Positions 48,032 through 54,534 of a DNA stretch of 64,000 nt are shown here, one piece after another. Made by a program: the position numbers and the translations under genes. The stretch's first letter is position 1. Each line of letters starts with the position of its first letter. The stretch comes from Ulvibacter litoralis (GTDB taxonomy: Bacteria > Bacteroidota > Bacteroidia > Flavobacteriales > Flavobacteriaceae), in the NCBI RefSeq assembly GCF_900102055.1, contig NZ_FNBA01000001.1:248001-312000 (forward strand). The letters run 5' to 3'. The notes under the pieces were generated by a model. It was not told the DNA's origin and made no database searches. It saw only the letters and a program-made list of their open reading frames with translations.

Positions 48032-48955
48032 ATGCCCATACCAAAACACTTTGAAATCCGTGTTCCTGCCTTGCAGTTGCTTCAAGACAAAGGAACATTA
48101 AAACTAAATGAAGTTGTAGCTTTTCTGGGTGAATATTTTCAACTTACCGAAGAAGATATGTCGGAAATGTATCCTTCTGGTAACGGTCATATATTCTACG
48201 ATCGAGTTAGCTGGGCATTGAGTTATTTGAATATGGCAGATTTACTAGATAAGCCAAAAAGAGGGTTCTATAAGATCAATGATTCCGGAAATCTTCTTTT
48301 ACAAACTCCCCAAAAGATAAATGATTATGTGGATACTAAAGTAAATGAGCGAGAAGTACCGAGAAAGTCCAAGAAAAACACAAAATTAGAAGAAGAAATA
48401 AATGAATCCACCAATAGTGGCACTCCATCTGAGAAATTATACAGTTCTTTTGAGAAAATAAAGTCAGCTCGGAAAACAGAGATTTTAAATATGATTCTAA
48501 GTAAAACTCCTTATGAGTTTGAAAATCTAGTAGTACAACTTTTACAGCAAATGGGGTATGGAGGCGAAATTAAGGATTCTGGTTTGGTCACTAAGGCTTC
48601 CAATGACGGCGGTATTGATGGAATAATAAAAGAAGACGAATTAGGTTTAGGTAGAATTCATATACAAGCGAAAAGATACGATCATAAAAATGGTGTTGGT
48701 AGAGACGATATTCAAAGGTTTGCCGGAGCCATGTTAGGAGCTCCAATGAGTAAAGGAGTTTTTATCACCACCTCCTACTTTTCGAAGGGAGCTATTGAGT
48801 ATGTACTTAAATTAAACAATGCAACAATTATCCTAATCGATGGGGACCAATTAGCCGAATATATTTACAAATTTGGTTTAGGAATGCAAGTGGTACAGAC
48901 TATAGAAATAAAGAAACTAGATACTGATTTCTGGGATACGATGAAGGATAATTAA
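48032..48955 (+). CDS. Mrr-type restriction endonuclease
   Basis: A 307-aa modification-dependent or type IV-like endonuclease. The N-terminal Mrr_N winged-helix region (about residues 1-90) contains LKLNEVVAFLGEYFQLTEEDMSEMYPSGNGHIFYDRVSWALSYL. The Mrr_cat nuclease (about 158-290) has EFENLVVQLLQQMGYGGEIKDSG, GGIDGIIKEDELGLGRIHIQAKRYDH and GVFITTSYFSKGAIEYV, in which D, Q and K are the expected catalytic set. It starts 2 bp after the deaminase stop, so the pair is probably an operon. Confidence 0.94.
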   Translation: MPIPKHFEIRVPALQLLQDKGTLKLNEVVAFLGEYFQLTEEDMSEMYPSGNGHIFYDRVSWALSYLNMADLLDKPKRGFYKINDSGNLLLQTPQKINDYVDTKVNEREVPRKSKKNTKLEEEINESTNSGTPSEKLYSSFEKIKSARKTEILNMILSKTPYEFENLVVQLLQQMGYGGEIKDSGLVTKASNDGGIDGIIKEDELGLGRIHIQAKRYDHKNGVGRDDIQRFAGAMLGAPMSKGVFITTSYFSKGAIEYVLKLNNATIILIDGDQLAEYIYKFGLGMQVVQTIEIKKLDTDFWDTMKDN

Positions 48956-48977
48956 TTTTTATGTCAGAGTATACTTT

Positions 48978-49028
48978 CCCCTGGCGCGCTTTTGCAAAGC
49001 GTGACGTTTCTACCGCACTTTATAAAAC
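48978..49028 (+). repeat. Left copy of direct repeat flanking the sigma/dCas12f module
   Basis: This imperfect direct repeat pairs with 51542-51593: about 44 of 52 aligned positions agree, with one single-base gap. It contains the hairpin CGCTTT-TGC-AAAGCG. The two copies are 2.5 kb apart and bracket the HTH, sigma and Cas12f-like genes and the candidate guide RNA. Confidence 0.8.
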
Positions 49029-49124
49029 CTGCCTTACTCTTGTAAAGCGCATCCCCTTTACCGTATAGAACAAACAGTTAGATGATGCAACAGCGGGAAA
49101 TAAGTCTCAATATAGAGATATCGT

Positions 49125-49358
49125 TTAACAGTCTATTTTTTGAAAAAAATCATATAACGTAATATCTCTAGCTTCGCAAATTCGATATAAAGTTTCCACA
49201 GGAATTCTATAATTATGTATATTTTTTATCTTCCTTACTGTACTTTCATCAATAGTGTGCAAGATAGCAAAGGCATTTTGTGATTTACCTTCCTTTAGCC
49301 ATGGTTGCAGCCACTCCTTTGTTATATAGTTACATATTTCAACATTAATATCAGTCAT
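49125..49358 (-). CDS. Short HTH (XRE/Cro-like) regulator
   Basis: A 77-aa protein made almost entirely of an HTH: ITKEWLQPWLKEGKSQNAFAILHTIDESTVRKIKNIHNYRIPVETLYRICEARDITLYDFFQKIDC. ESTVRKIKNIHNYRIPVETLYRICEARDIT fits the XRE/Cro-like pattern of recognition helix plus final helices. It is transcribed divergently from the sigma gene, with a palindrome between them, which suggests it controls the sigma/Cas12f module or itself. Direct sequence evidence for its target is only that palindrome. Confidence 0.82.
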   Translation of the reverse strand: MTDINVEICNYITKEWLQPWLKEGKSQNAFAILHTIDESTVRKIKNIHNYRIPVETLYRICEARDITLYDFFQKIDC

Positions 49359-49393
49359 AGTAACAAAGGAAATGGATGACTAACAAAATACTT

Positions 49394-49407
49394 CGGTCGT
49401 TCGACCG
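49394..49407. promoter_or_regulatory. Palindromic operator-like site
   Basis: CGGTCG and CGACCG form a perfect 6-bp inverted repeat with a TT centre in the gap between the HTH gene and the sigma gene. It lies about 19-32 bp upstream of the putative -7 box at 49426, where a -33 element would be, so a bound regulator could block or replace promoter recognition. Confidence 0.6.
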
Positions 49408-49425
49408 TAATTTAAAATTATTTAT

Positions 49426-49433
49426 TATATTTG
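49426..49433 (+). promoter_or_regulatory. Putative -7 promoter element of the sigma/dCas12f operon
   Basis: TATATTTG matches the TAnnTTTG consensus and is 121 bp upstream of the sigma ATG. The palindrome at 49394-49407 overlaps its -33 position. Confidence 0.5.
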
Positions 49434-49540
49434 ACTCATAATTACATATTTGAGAGACTTCTTAAAGTAAAATATTAGAAGCATTCACTTTGGGTATTAC
49501 ATAAAATCCATTAGAATGCAAGTACAACAACCACCAATGT

Positions 49541-49548
49541 AAAGGAGG
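49541..49548 (+). promoter_or_regulatory. Strong Shine-Dalgarno for the sigma gene
   Basis: AAAGGAGG lies 6 bases before the ATG at 49555. It is a near-ideal anti-16S match, unusual in Bacteroidota, whose mRNAs mostly lack one. Confidence 0.8.
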
Positions 49549-49554
49549 GCTTTC

Positions 49555-50331
49555 ATGGCGAACACTAAGTTAGAACTATTAAAAAAAGGATGTCCTTCCG
49601 CCTTTGCAGATATTTATGCCAAACACAGCAGAAATATCTTCTGGGTGGGCAAGCGATTAATCGATGATGAGTTTGTAATAGAATCATTGGTACAGGATGC
49701 TTTTTTAAAATTATGGCTCTATAGAGAAACAATAGAATCTCCCAAGCATATTTTCTTCTTTTTACGATTTGTGATGAAAAGAGAGTGTATCTCCTACTAT
49801 ACCCGTCCCAAAAATAATTTTTCTAGAAACATACAATCGTTAGAGAATTTTCAAAACTATCAAGACTATATGGTAGGATACGACCCCCTCAATGGAACAG
49901 AAAATCAAAAACTCCAAGAGATGAACCAAAAAGACTTCGATAGAATCAAAATAGTATTGCCCCTATTAAATGCAAAAAGCAGCCACCTCATCGAGCTCTG
50001 CCTAAAATATGGCTTTCAATACAAGGCCATTTCCGAGGCAATGGGAACGAGCCTTAAAGAAACCTGTAACGATATAAAAAAGGCCATTAGCGATATCAAA
50101 AACATCATAAACCAAGGAGACAAGCTTAATTCCAAACAAAGTACAGTCAAACTAAAAATTCAAGAAGGGATAACACCGCAACAGGCAGAAGTACTAAAAC
50201 TACGATGTGAAGGGAACTGTACTTTTGCTTTCATTGCCACAACGCTCAACCTTACTCAAAAAGAAGTGCACAGCGAGTTTGTGGCCGCATATAAAATAGT
50301 ACAAGACAAATACCAACCACAATTAGCTTAA
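49555..50331 (+). CDS. Atypical ECF-like sigma factor with an extra C-terminal HTH
   Basis: A 258-aa sigma-70-type factor. Region 2 is at about residues 8-82: AFADIYAKHSRNIFWVGKRL, ESLVQDAFLKLWLYRETIESPKHIFFFLRFVMKRECISYY. A first region-4-like HTH is at about 128-186 (LIELCLKYGFQYKAISEAMGTSLKETCNDIKKAISDI). A second HTH follows at about 204-252 (ITPQQAEVLKLRCEGNCTFAFIATTLNLTQKEVHSEFVAAYKIV). Ordinary ECF factors are about 160-200 aa with one region 4, so the extra module is notable. Its stop is one base before the Cas12f-like start. I infer that it supplies promoter-opening activity to an RNA-guided complex. Confidence 0.88.
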   Translation: MANTKLELLKKGCPSAFADIYAKHSRNIFWVGKRLIDDEFVIESLVQDAFLKLWLYRETIESPKHIFFFLRFVMKRECISYYTRPKNNFSRNIQSLENFQNYQDYMVGYDPLNGTENQKLQEMNQKDFDRIKIVLPLLNAKSSHLIELCLKYGFQYKAISEAMGTSLKETCNDIKKAISDIKNIINQGDKLNSKQSTVKLKIQEGITPQQAEVLKLRCEGNCTFAFIATTLNLTQKEVHSEFVAAYKIVQDKYQPQLA

Positions 50332-50332
50332 T

Positions 50333-51430
50333 ATGGAAACAGCTACAATGAAACGAACACGAAAAATCCAGCTATGGATCGACCTTCCCACCAAGGAGGA
50401 GCGGAAAATAGCACTAGATACACTATACCAATGGCAAAACAGGTGCTTTAGAGCGGCCAACCTTATCGTTACACATCTGTACGTACAGGAAATGATCAAG
50501 GAATTCTTTTACCTATCCGAAGGAATACAATATAAACTGGCAGACGAAAAAAAAGTTGAGGACGGAATCTTGCAACGCTCTCGTATCAATACAACCTATC
50601 GGGTGGTATCAAATCGATTTAAAGGCGAAATCCCAACCAACATATTGTCCACACTCAACAAAACCTTGGTAACCTCCTTTACCAAAGATAGACCTGCATA
50701 CTGGAAAGGCGAATGCTCCTTAAAAAACTTCAGAAGAGATATGGCATTGCCGTTCAGCTTAGAGCTGGTAAGTGGCCTGCATTATGATGACCAAAAAAAT
50801 GCATTCTGCTTTAAGCTGTTCCAGATCCCTTTTCGCACCTATTTAGGGAAAGATTTAACAGATAAACGAAAGCTATTAGAACAGGTAATAACAGGGAATA
50901 CCAAACTCTGTACATCACATATCAAACTAAAAAATGGCAAGATATACTGGCTCCCAGTATTTGAAATTGAAAAGGACGAACACCGTCTGAGACCTGAAGT
51001 AATAGCGGAAGCATCCCTATCCCTCGAATATCCACTTATAGTAAAAACAGCCAACAAGAAACTAACTATTGGCAGCAAGGAAGAGTTTATGTACAGAAGG
51101 CTAGCCATACAGGCAGCTAGAAAAAGGGCACAAGAAGGAGCTACTTTTTCCAAATCGGGAAAAGGAACCAAAAGAAAATTAAAAGCAATGCACAGCTTCC
51201 ACCAAAAGGAAAATAAATATGTGCAACAACGTATCCACTTCTATAGTAAAAGCCTGATCGACTTTTGCATCAAACATCAAGTAGGAACACTCATTTTAAG
51301 AAACCAGGAAGATAAAATTGGAATAGCCAAAGCAGAAAAATTTGTCCTAAGAAACTGGAGCTATTACGACCTCATGGTCAAAATAAAGTACAAAGCAGAA
51401 AAAGCAGGCATTGAACTTATTGTCGAATGA
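50333..51430 (+). CDS. Nuclease-dead Cas12f/TnpB-like protein (dCas12f)
   Basis: A 365-aa RNA-guided nuclease relative. The C-terminal half has the RuvC layout of TnpB/Cas12f: LSLEYPLIVK (RuvC-I), KYVQQRIHFYSKSLIDFCIKHQVGTLILRNQEDK (bridge and RuvC-II) and NWSYYDLMVKIKYKAEKAGIELIVE. Aligned to VDLG and VVxEDL of active enzymes, the catalytic Asp is S228 and the catalytic Glu is R323. The chain stops at E365, before the CxxC zinc finger and third RuvC Asp. The protein should bind guide RNA and DNA but not cut. It starts one base after the sigma stop, and the guide-like RNA begins directly after its stop. A sigma-linked dCas12f acting in RNA-guided transcription has been reported in flavobacteria (recalled, not checked). 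Confidence 0.88.
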   Translation: METATMKRTRKIQLWIDLPTKEERKIALDTLYQWQNRCFRAANLIVTHLYVQEMIKEFFYLSEGIQYKLADEKKVEDGILQRSRINTTYRVVSNRFKGEIPTNILSTLNKTLVTSFTKDRPAYWKGECSLKNFRRDMALPFSLELVSGLHYDDQKNAFCFKLFQIPFRTYLGKDLTDKRKLLEQVITGNTKLCTSHIKLKNGKIYWLPVFEIEKDEHRLRPEVIAEASLSLEYPLIVKTANKKLTIGSKEEFMYRRLAIQAARKRAQEGATFSKSGKGTKRKLKAMHSFHQKENKYVQQRIHFYSKSLIDFCIKHQVGTLILRNQEDKIGIAKAEKFVLRNWSYYDLMVKIKYKAEKAGIELIVE

Positions 51431-51540
51431 TACGCTGATGCGTAACGAGGGTGCTTGTACACCCGTAAGGTGAGGCCAGTTAGAGCACTCACTAAATGTA
51501 AAAAGCATATACAACGCGTGGACTCTCTTATTTTGATAAG
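51431..51540 (+). ncRNA. Candidate guide RNA for dCas12f (scaffold, crRNA-like tail, guide)
   Basis: The segment starts one base after the dCas12f stop and can fold into consecutive hairpins. They are TACGC/GCGTA with a TGAT loop (51431-51444), GGGTG/CACCC with a CTTGTA loop (51449-51464) and GTGAG/CTCAC (51470-51492, long loop). The stem, CTTGnA loop and following TAA resemble the pseudoknot stem of Cas12f tracrRNA. The tail AAATGTAAAAAGCATATACAAC, cut at 20 bases or fewer as AAAGCATATACAAC, ends like the Cas12f crRNA repeat (…GCAAC). The candidate guide is 51516 onward, starting GCGTGGACTCTC. The 3' end is uncertain, because 51515-51552 is itself self-complementary. Confidence 0.65.
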
Positions 51541-51541
51541 A

Positions 51542-51593
51542 CCCCTGACGCGCTTTTGTAAAGCGTGACAATTCTAGTGCGCTTTTATAAAAC
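51542..51593 (+). repeat. Right copy of direct repeat flanking the sigma/dCas12f module
   Basis: Partner of the repeat at 48978-49028. It contains the hairpin CGCTTT-TGT-AAAGCG and directly follows the candidate guide. Whether it is a mobility footprint, an RNA 3' structure or a target-like site cannot be decided from the sequence. Confidence 0.8.
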
Positions 51594-51623
51594 AGCATTC
51601 CATCAAAACCACAAAGAAGTAGT

Positions 51624-51689
51624 ACCCCCTAGATACCCCCTAGATACCCCCTAGATAAGCCATGGATAAGCCATGGATAAGCCCATAAA
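51624..51689. repeat. 11-bp-period tandem array
   Basis: Three exact units of ACCCCCTAGAT (51624-51656) are followed by two exact units of AAGCCATGGAT and a degraded third, AAGCCCATAAA (51657-51689). The 11-bp period is kept across the change of unit, close to one helical turn, so factors bound to each unit would face one side of the DNA. Confidence 0.9.
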
Positions 51690-51977
51690 ACCTCATAAAC
51701 CTAAAAGGATCTTAAATACAGGCATTCAAGGGATAATTCTTAACACCTCTAAACGTGCCATAAGCCCTGTAAATACGGTACTTTTAGCCAATCTAACCCA
51801 AATAAATAAAACCCAATAGAGACCCAACTTGTGAAATATATCCAAAAAAGGCACGAACAAATTATTATCCCTACTCGTGTATACGTATCGTATATTCTAA
51901 AAGGCAGGCTCGAACCGTCATGTTATGAATAAGAAACAAAACCCAAACTATTCAATACTCACCTTCCCAAAACCTAA
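51690..51977. other. AT-rich intergenic region
   Basis: Between the 11-bp array and the first interspersed repeat. A short palindrome-like run, GTGTATACGTATCGTATA, lies near 51880. No ORF or RNA gene is supported. Confidence 0.5.
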
Positions 51978-52093
51978 GTGTCTTTTTCTTTGGTTCGTTT
52001 CTTTTGGACAAGCAAAAGAAATGAACAGAACACCCTTAAAACCCAATGAACATCATCATTTCATAATCACAAATCACCAGTCACAAGTCACTC
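51978..52093. repeat. Interspersed repeat copy 1 (partial)
   Basis: Only the 3' part of the family is present, from GTGTCTTTTTCTTTGG through the hairpin TTTCTTTTG/CAAAAGAAA and then the AATCACCAGTCACAAGTCAC tail that also lies between later copies. Confidence 0.8.
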
Positions 52094-52128
52094 AAAAAAC
52101 AACTCTAAAAACACGATACCAATCCGTT

Positions 52129-52296
52129 CCCTAAGCGTAGAATACCTATCGAAAAAATCGAAACAGGACGACGAAGGAGGACGCGGTTTTTTGGATAGGG
52201 GTTTGAAAGACGGCACGGATTTCAAAATTCCCCAGCGTGGGTGTCTTTTTCTTTGGTTCGTTTCTTTTGGACAAGCAAAAGAAATGAACAGAACAC
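52129..52296. repeat. Interspersed repeat copy 2
   Basis: A full unit: the CCCTAAGCGTAGAATACC head, a GACGACGAAGGAGGACGCGG core, a GACGGCACGGATTTC block and the TTTCTTTTG/CAAAAGAAA hairpin. Spurious ORFs run through it on both strands. Confidence 0.9.
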
Positions 52297-52459
52297 AAAT
52301 AGAACCGCAGCATAAACTCATTATATAGGCTGTTTAACCTTCCATTTTAAAGTCAAGAACTAAATACGTTTACATAAAGTATTTGTGACATCGGCAGCTT
52401 CATCAATTATGCATTGATTGAAATACAACCAAAAAAACTCTACCGAAATCACCTTTTTT

Positions 52460-52603
52460 TTATATGTCTTTTTTATAAAACAAAATTGAAATAATAATAA
52501 ACCCAATTCCTGTAAGCGCTGGAGGGAGCATTTTTCCAATAATTCCAAGTATCACCATGACTATGGCAATTAGCACCAGTGTAATTAATAGCATGTTCTT
52601 CAT
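52460..52603 (-). CDS. 47-aa two-TM membrane protein
   Basis: Found by direct reading. KNMLLITLVLIAIVMVILGIIGKMLPPALTGIGFIIISILFYKKDI has two hydrophobic helices joined at KMLPPALTG and a basic end. The MLPPALTGIGFI segment suggests the hydrophobic hairpin of small flavobacterial membrane proteins. It lies 22 bp downstream of the DUF547 gene on the same strand, so the two may share a transcript. Function unknown. Confidence 0.75.
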   Translation of the reverse strand: MKNMLLITLVLIAIVMVILGIIGKMLPPALTGIGFIIISILFYKKDI

Positions 52604-52624
52604 GTTTATTTTATTTAATGTAAA

Positions 52625-53383
52625 TCAATTATTTAAATTCCATTTGTAATCTTTATAGTTAATTTTAGTATTTGCATTGATTTTTACAGTTGAGTATTTG
52701 TTTAAAAAATCAATCAAGCTTCCTTCATTTTTAAAATCACCAGAAAACCAATCAAATATTTTTGAAATTTCAATTTTATCGGCAGTAATACTATTTTTGG
52801 TTGTATCGTTAATAAAAGAAATTGTCGAACTTTCTAACTGCTTTTCAATCTTGGCTTCAGTATAGGCTTCATTCAACAAATTAGGACACGAATAAGATGC
52901 GCAATTAATGGCAAAATGAATTCGAGGTTCATTCATTTTCCTTAAAATTTTATGTTCAATTTCACCTAGACTATAGGCGCTATTTTCTAACATAATAAAA
53001 TCTTGATCCCAAGGTTTTTTAATGTCCTTTATGCTTTCAACTGGATAATTATCTAAAATTAATTTCACCGTAAATGCATTATATGCATTAATCCAATACG
53101 CCAAAGTTGCATTTTTTGACCATGATTTTTTAGGAAGGTTTTCGGCTAAAACATCTAAATAAGATTGAAGTGCTGCTGTATCGTTCTTAAACCCCAGGTA
53201 ATCTACTTTTCCCGAGCTTGAAACATGTTTTTGCAATAAATCATCCCACTTTTGGTGACTTATGGTTGCTACATTATCACTAATTTCTAAATTGGAACTA
53301 TACGCTAAATCTGGAATTGAATTTCCGCTTTCTGCACAAGAGATAAATGGCATAAAAAGTAGAATTAAAATATATTTTCTCAT
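52625..53383 (-). CDS. DUF547 domain lipoprotein
   Basis: About 252 aa from the ATG at 53383, which gives a lipobox: MRKYILILLFMPFISCAESG. The DUF547 core is WDDLLQKHVSSSGKVDYLGF, LAYWINAYNAFTVKLILDNYPVESIKDI and HFAINCASYSCPNLLNEAYT, whose Cys-x3-Cys is conserved. The longer frame from 53473 would add 30 residues without a signal and is unlikely. DUF547 proteins are related to ancient glutaredoxin/thioredoxin-like folds and have unknown function. Confidence 0.93.
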   Translation of the reverse strand: MRKYILILLFMPFISCAESGNSIPDLAYSSNLEISDNVATISHQKWDDLLQKHVSSSGKVDYLGFKNDTAALQSYLDVLAENLPKKSWSKNATLAYWINAYNAFTVKLILDNYPVESIKDIKKPWDQDFIMLENSAYSLGEIEHKILRKMNEPRIHFAINCASYSCPNLLNEAYTEAKIEKQLESSTISFINDTTKNSITADKIEISKIFDWFSGDFKNEGSLIDFLNKYSTVKINANTKINYKDYKWNLNN

Positions 53384-53541
53384 TTTATAAGGATTTAATT
53401 GTTCTATGTATTGGACTCCATTATAATACAAACCTAACAACTGTTTAGAAAAAAAGGGTTCAGCTACATTCAATATATGTATAAGTGTTTTGAAATATTC
53501 CCTCCGATTTGTCAGTTTTAAGAAAAGTCAAAAAAATCATC

Positions 53542-53709
53542 CCTAAGCGTAGAATACCCATCGAAAAAATCGAAGCAGGACGACGTAGGAGGACGCGGTT
53601 TTTTGGATGGGGGTTTGAAAGACGGCACGGATTTCAAAATTCCTCAGCGTGGGTGTCTTTTTCTTTGGTTCGTTTCTTTTGGACAAGCAAAAGAAATGAA
53701 CAGAACACC
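53542..53709. repeat. Interspersed repeat copy 3
   Basis: Full unit, core subtype 1 (left arm CGAAAAAATCG, right arm GCGGTTTTTTGGAT). It ends in the TTTCTTTTG/CAAAAGAAA hairpin. It starts the tandem block of five copies spaced 216-285 bp apart. Confidence 0.9.
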
Positions 53710-53784
53710 GTTAATCCCTCAGAATCCTCTTCATTTCCTAACCACAAATCACCAGTCACAAGTCACAAATCACCAGTCACAAAT

Positions 53785-53951
53785 CCCTAAGCGTAGAATA
53801 CCCATCGAAAAAACCGAAACAGGACGACGCAGGAGGACGCGGGTTTTTCGATAGGGGTTTGAAAGACGGCACGGATTTCAAAATTCCCCAGCGTGGGTGT
53901 CTTTTCTTTGGTTCGTTTCTTTTGGACAAGCAAAAGAAATGAACAGAACAC
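53785..53951. repeat. Interspersed repeat copy 4
   Basis: Core subtype 2 (left arm CGAAAAAACCG, right arm GCGGGTTTTTCGAT), whose arms pair better than in subtype 1. Confidence 0.9.
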
Positions 53952-54069
53952 TGTTAATCCCTCAGAACTCTATAAACACTACGTCAGTAATCTAGCTTAA
54001 GAAAAGATTCCGTAAAATTCAAAAAAGAAAAGACATAATTGAAACCTAAAACACCCATACAAACCTTTT

Positions 54070-54238
54070 CCCAAAGCGTAGAATACCCATCGAAAAAATC
54101 GAAGCAGGACGACGAAGGAGGACGCGGTTTTTTGGATAGGGGTTTGAAAGACGGCACGGATTTCAAAATTCCCCAGCGTGGGTGTCTTTTTCTTTGGTTC
54201 GTTTCTTTTGGACAAGCAAAAGAAATGAACAAACACCC
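54070..54238. repeat. Interspersed repeat copy 5
   Basis: Subtype 1, with CCAAAGCG at its head in place of CCTAAGCG. Confidence 0.9.
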
Positions 54239-54319
54239 TTAAAACCCAATGAACATCATCATTTCATAACCACAAATCACCAGTCACAAGTCACAAGTCA
54301 CTAATCACAAGTCCCCAAT

Positions 54320-54488
54320 CCCTAAGCCTAGAATACCCATCGAAAAAACCGAAACAGGACGACGAAGGAGGACGCGGGTTTTTCGATAGGGGTTTGAAAG
54401 ACGGCACGGATTTCAAAATTCCTCAGCGTGGGTGTCTTTTTCTTTGGTTCGTTTCTTTTGGACAAGCAAAAGAAATGAACAGAACACC
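54320..54488. repeat. Interspersed repeat copy 6
   Basis: Subtype 2. Followed by AACCCAATGAACATCATCAT, a spacer also seen after copies 1 and 5. Confidence 0.9.
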
Positions 54489-54534
54489 CTTAAAACCCAA
54501 TGAACATCATCATTCATAATCACAAGTCCCCAAT

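Noticed and set aside
48955-49125. Transposase or integrase near the module
   Set aside because: No transposase ORF or terminal inverted repeats were seen. The direct repeat is the only possible mobility sign.
50839-51171. Minus-strand 110-aa ORF opposite the dCas12f gene
   Set aside because: Shadow of the RuvC coding frame; no recognisable domain.
51516-51535. Match between the candidate guide and the tRNA region (GGACTC)
   Set aside because: Only six bases agree; chance. No convincing target for the guide was found in this window.
51431-51690. CRISPR array
   Set aside because: No repeat-spacer series of the right length and no cas1 or cas2. The 11-bp array is a simple tandem repeat, not a CRISPR array.
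51903-51930. tRNA-like words (minus strand CATAAC...GGTTCGAG) resembling part of the initiator tRNA
   Set aside because: Only a few short matches, with a 7-nt deletion between them and an imperfect T stem. I cannot call a tRNA remnant or att site.
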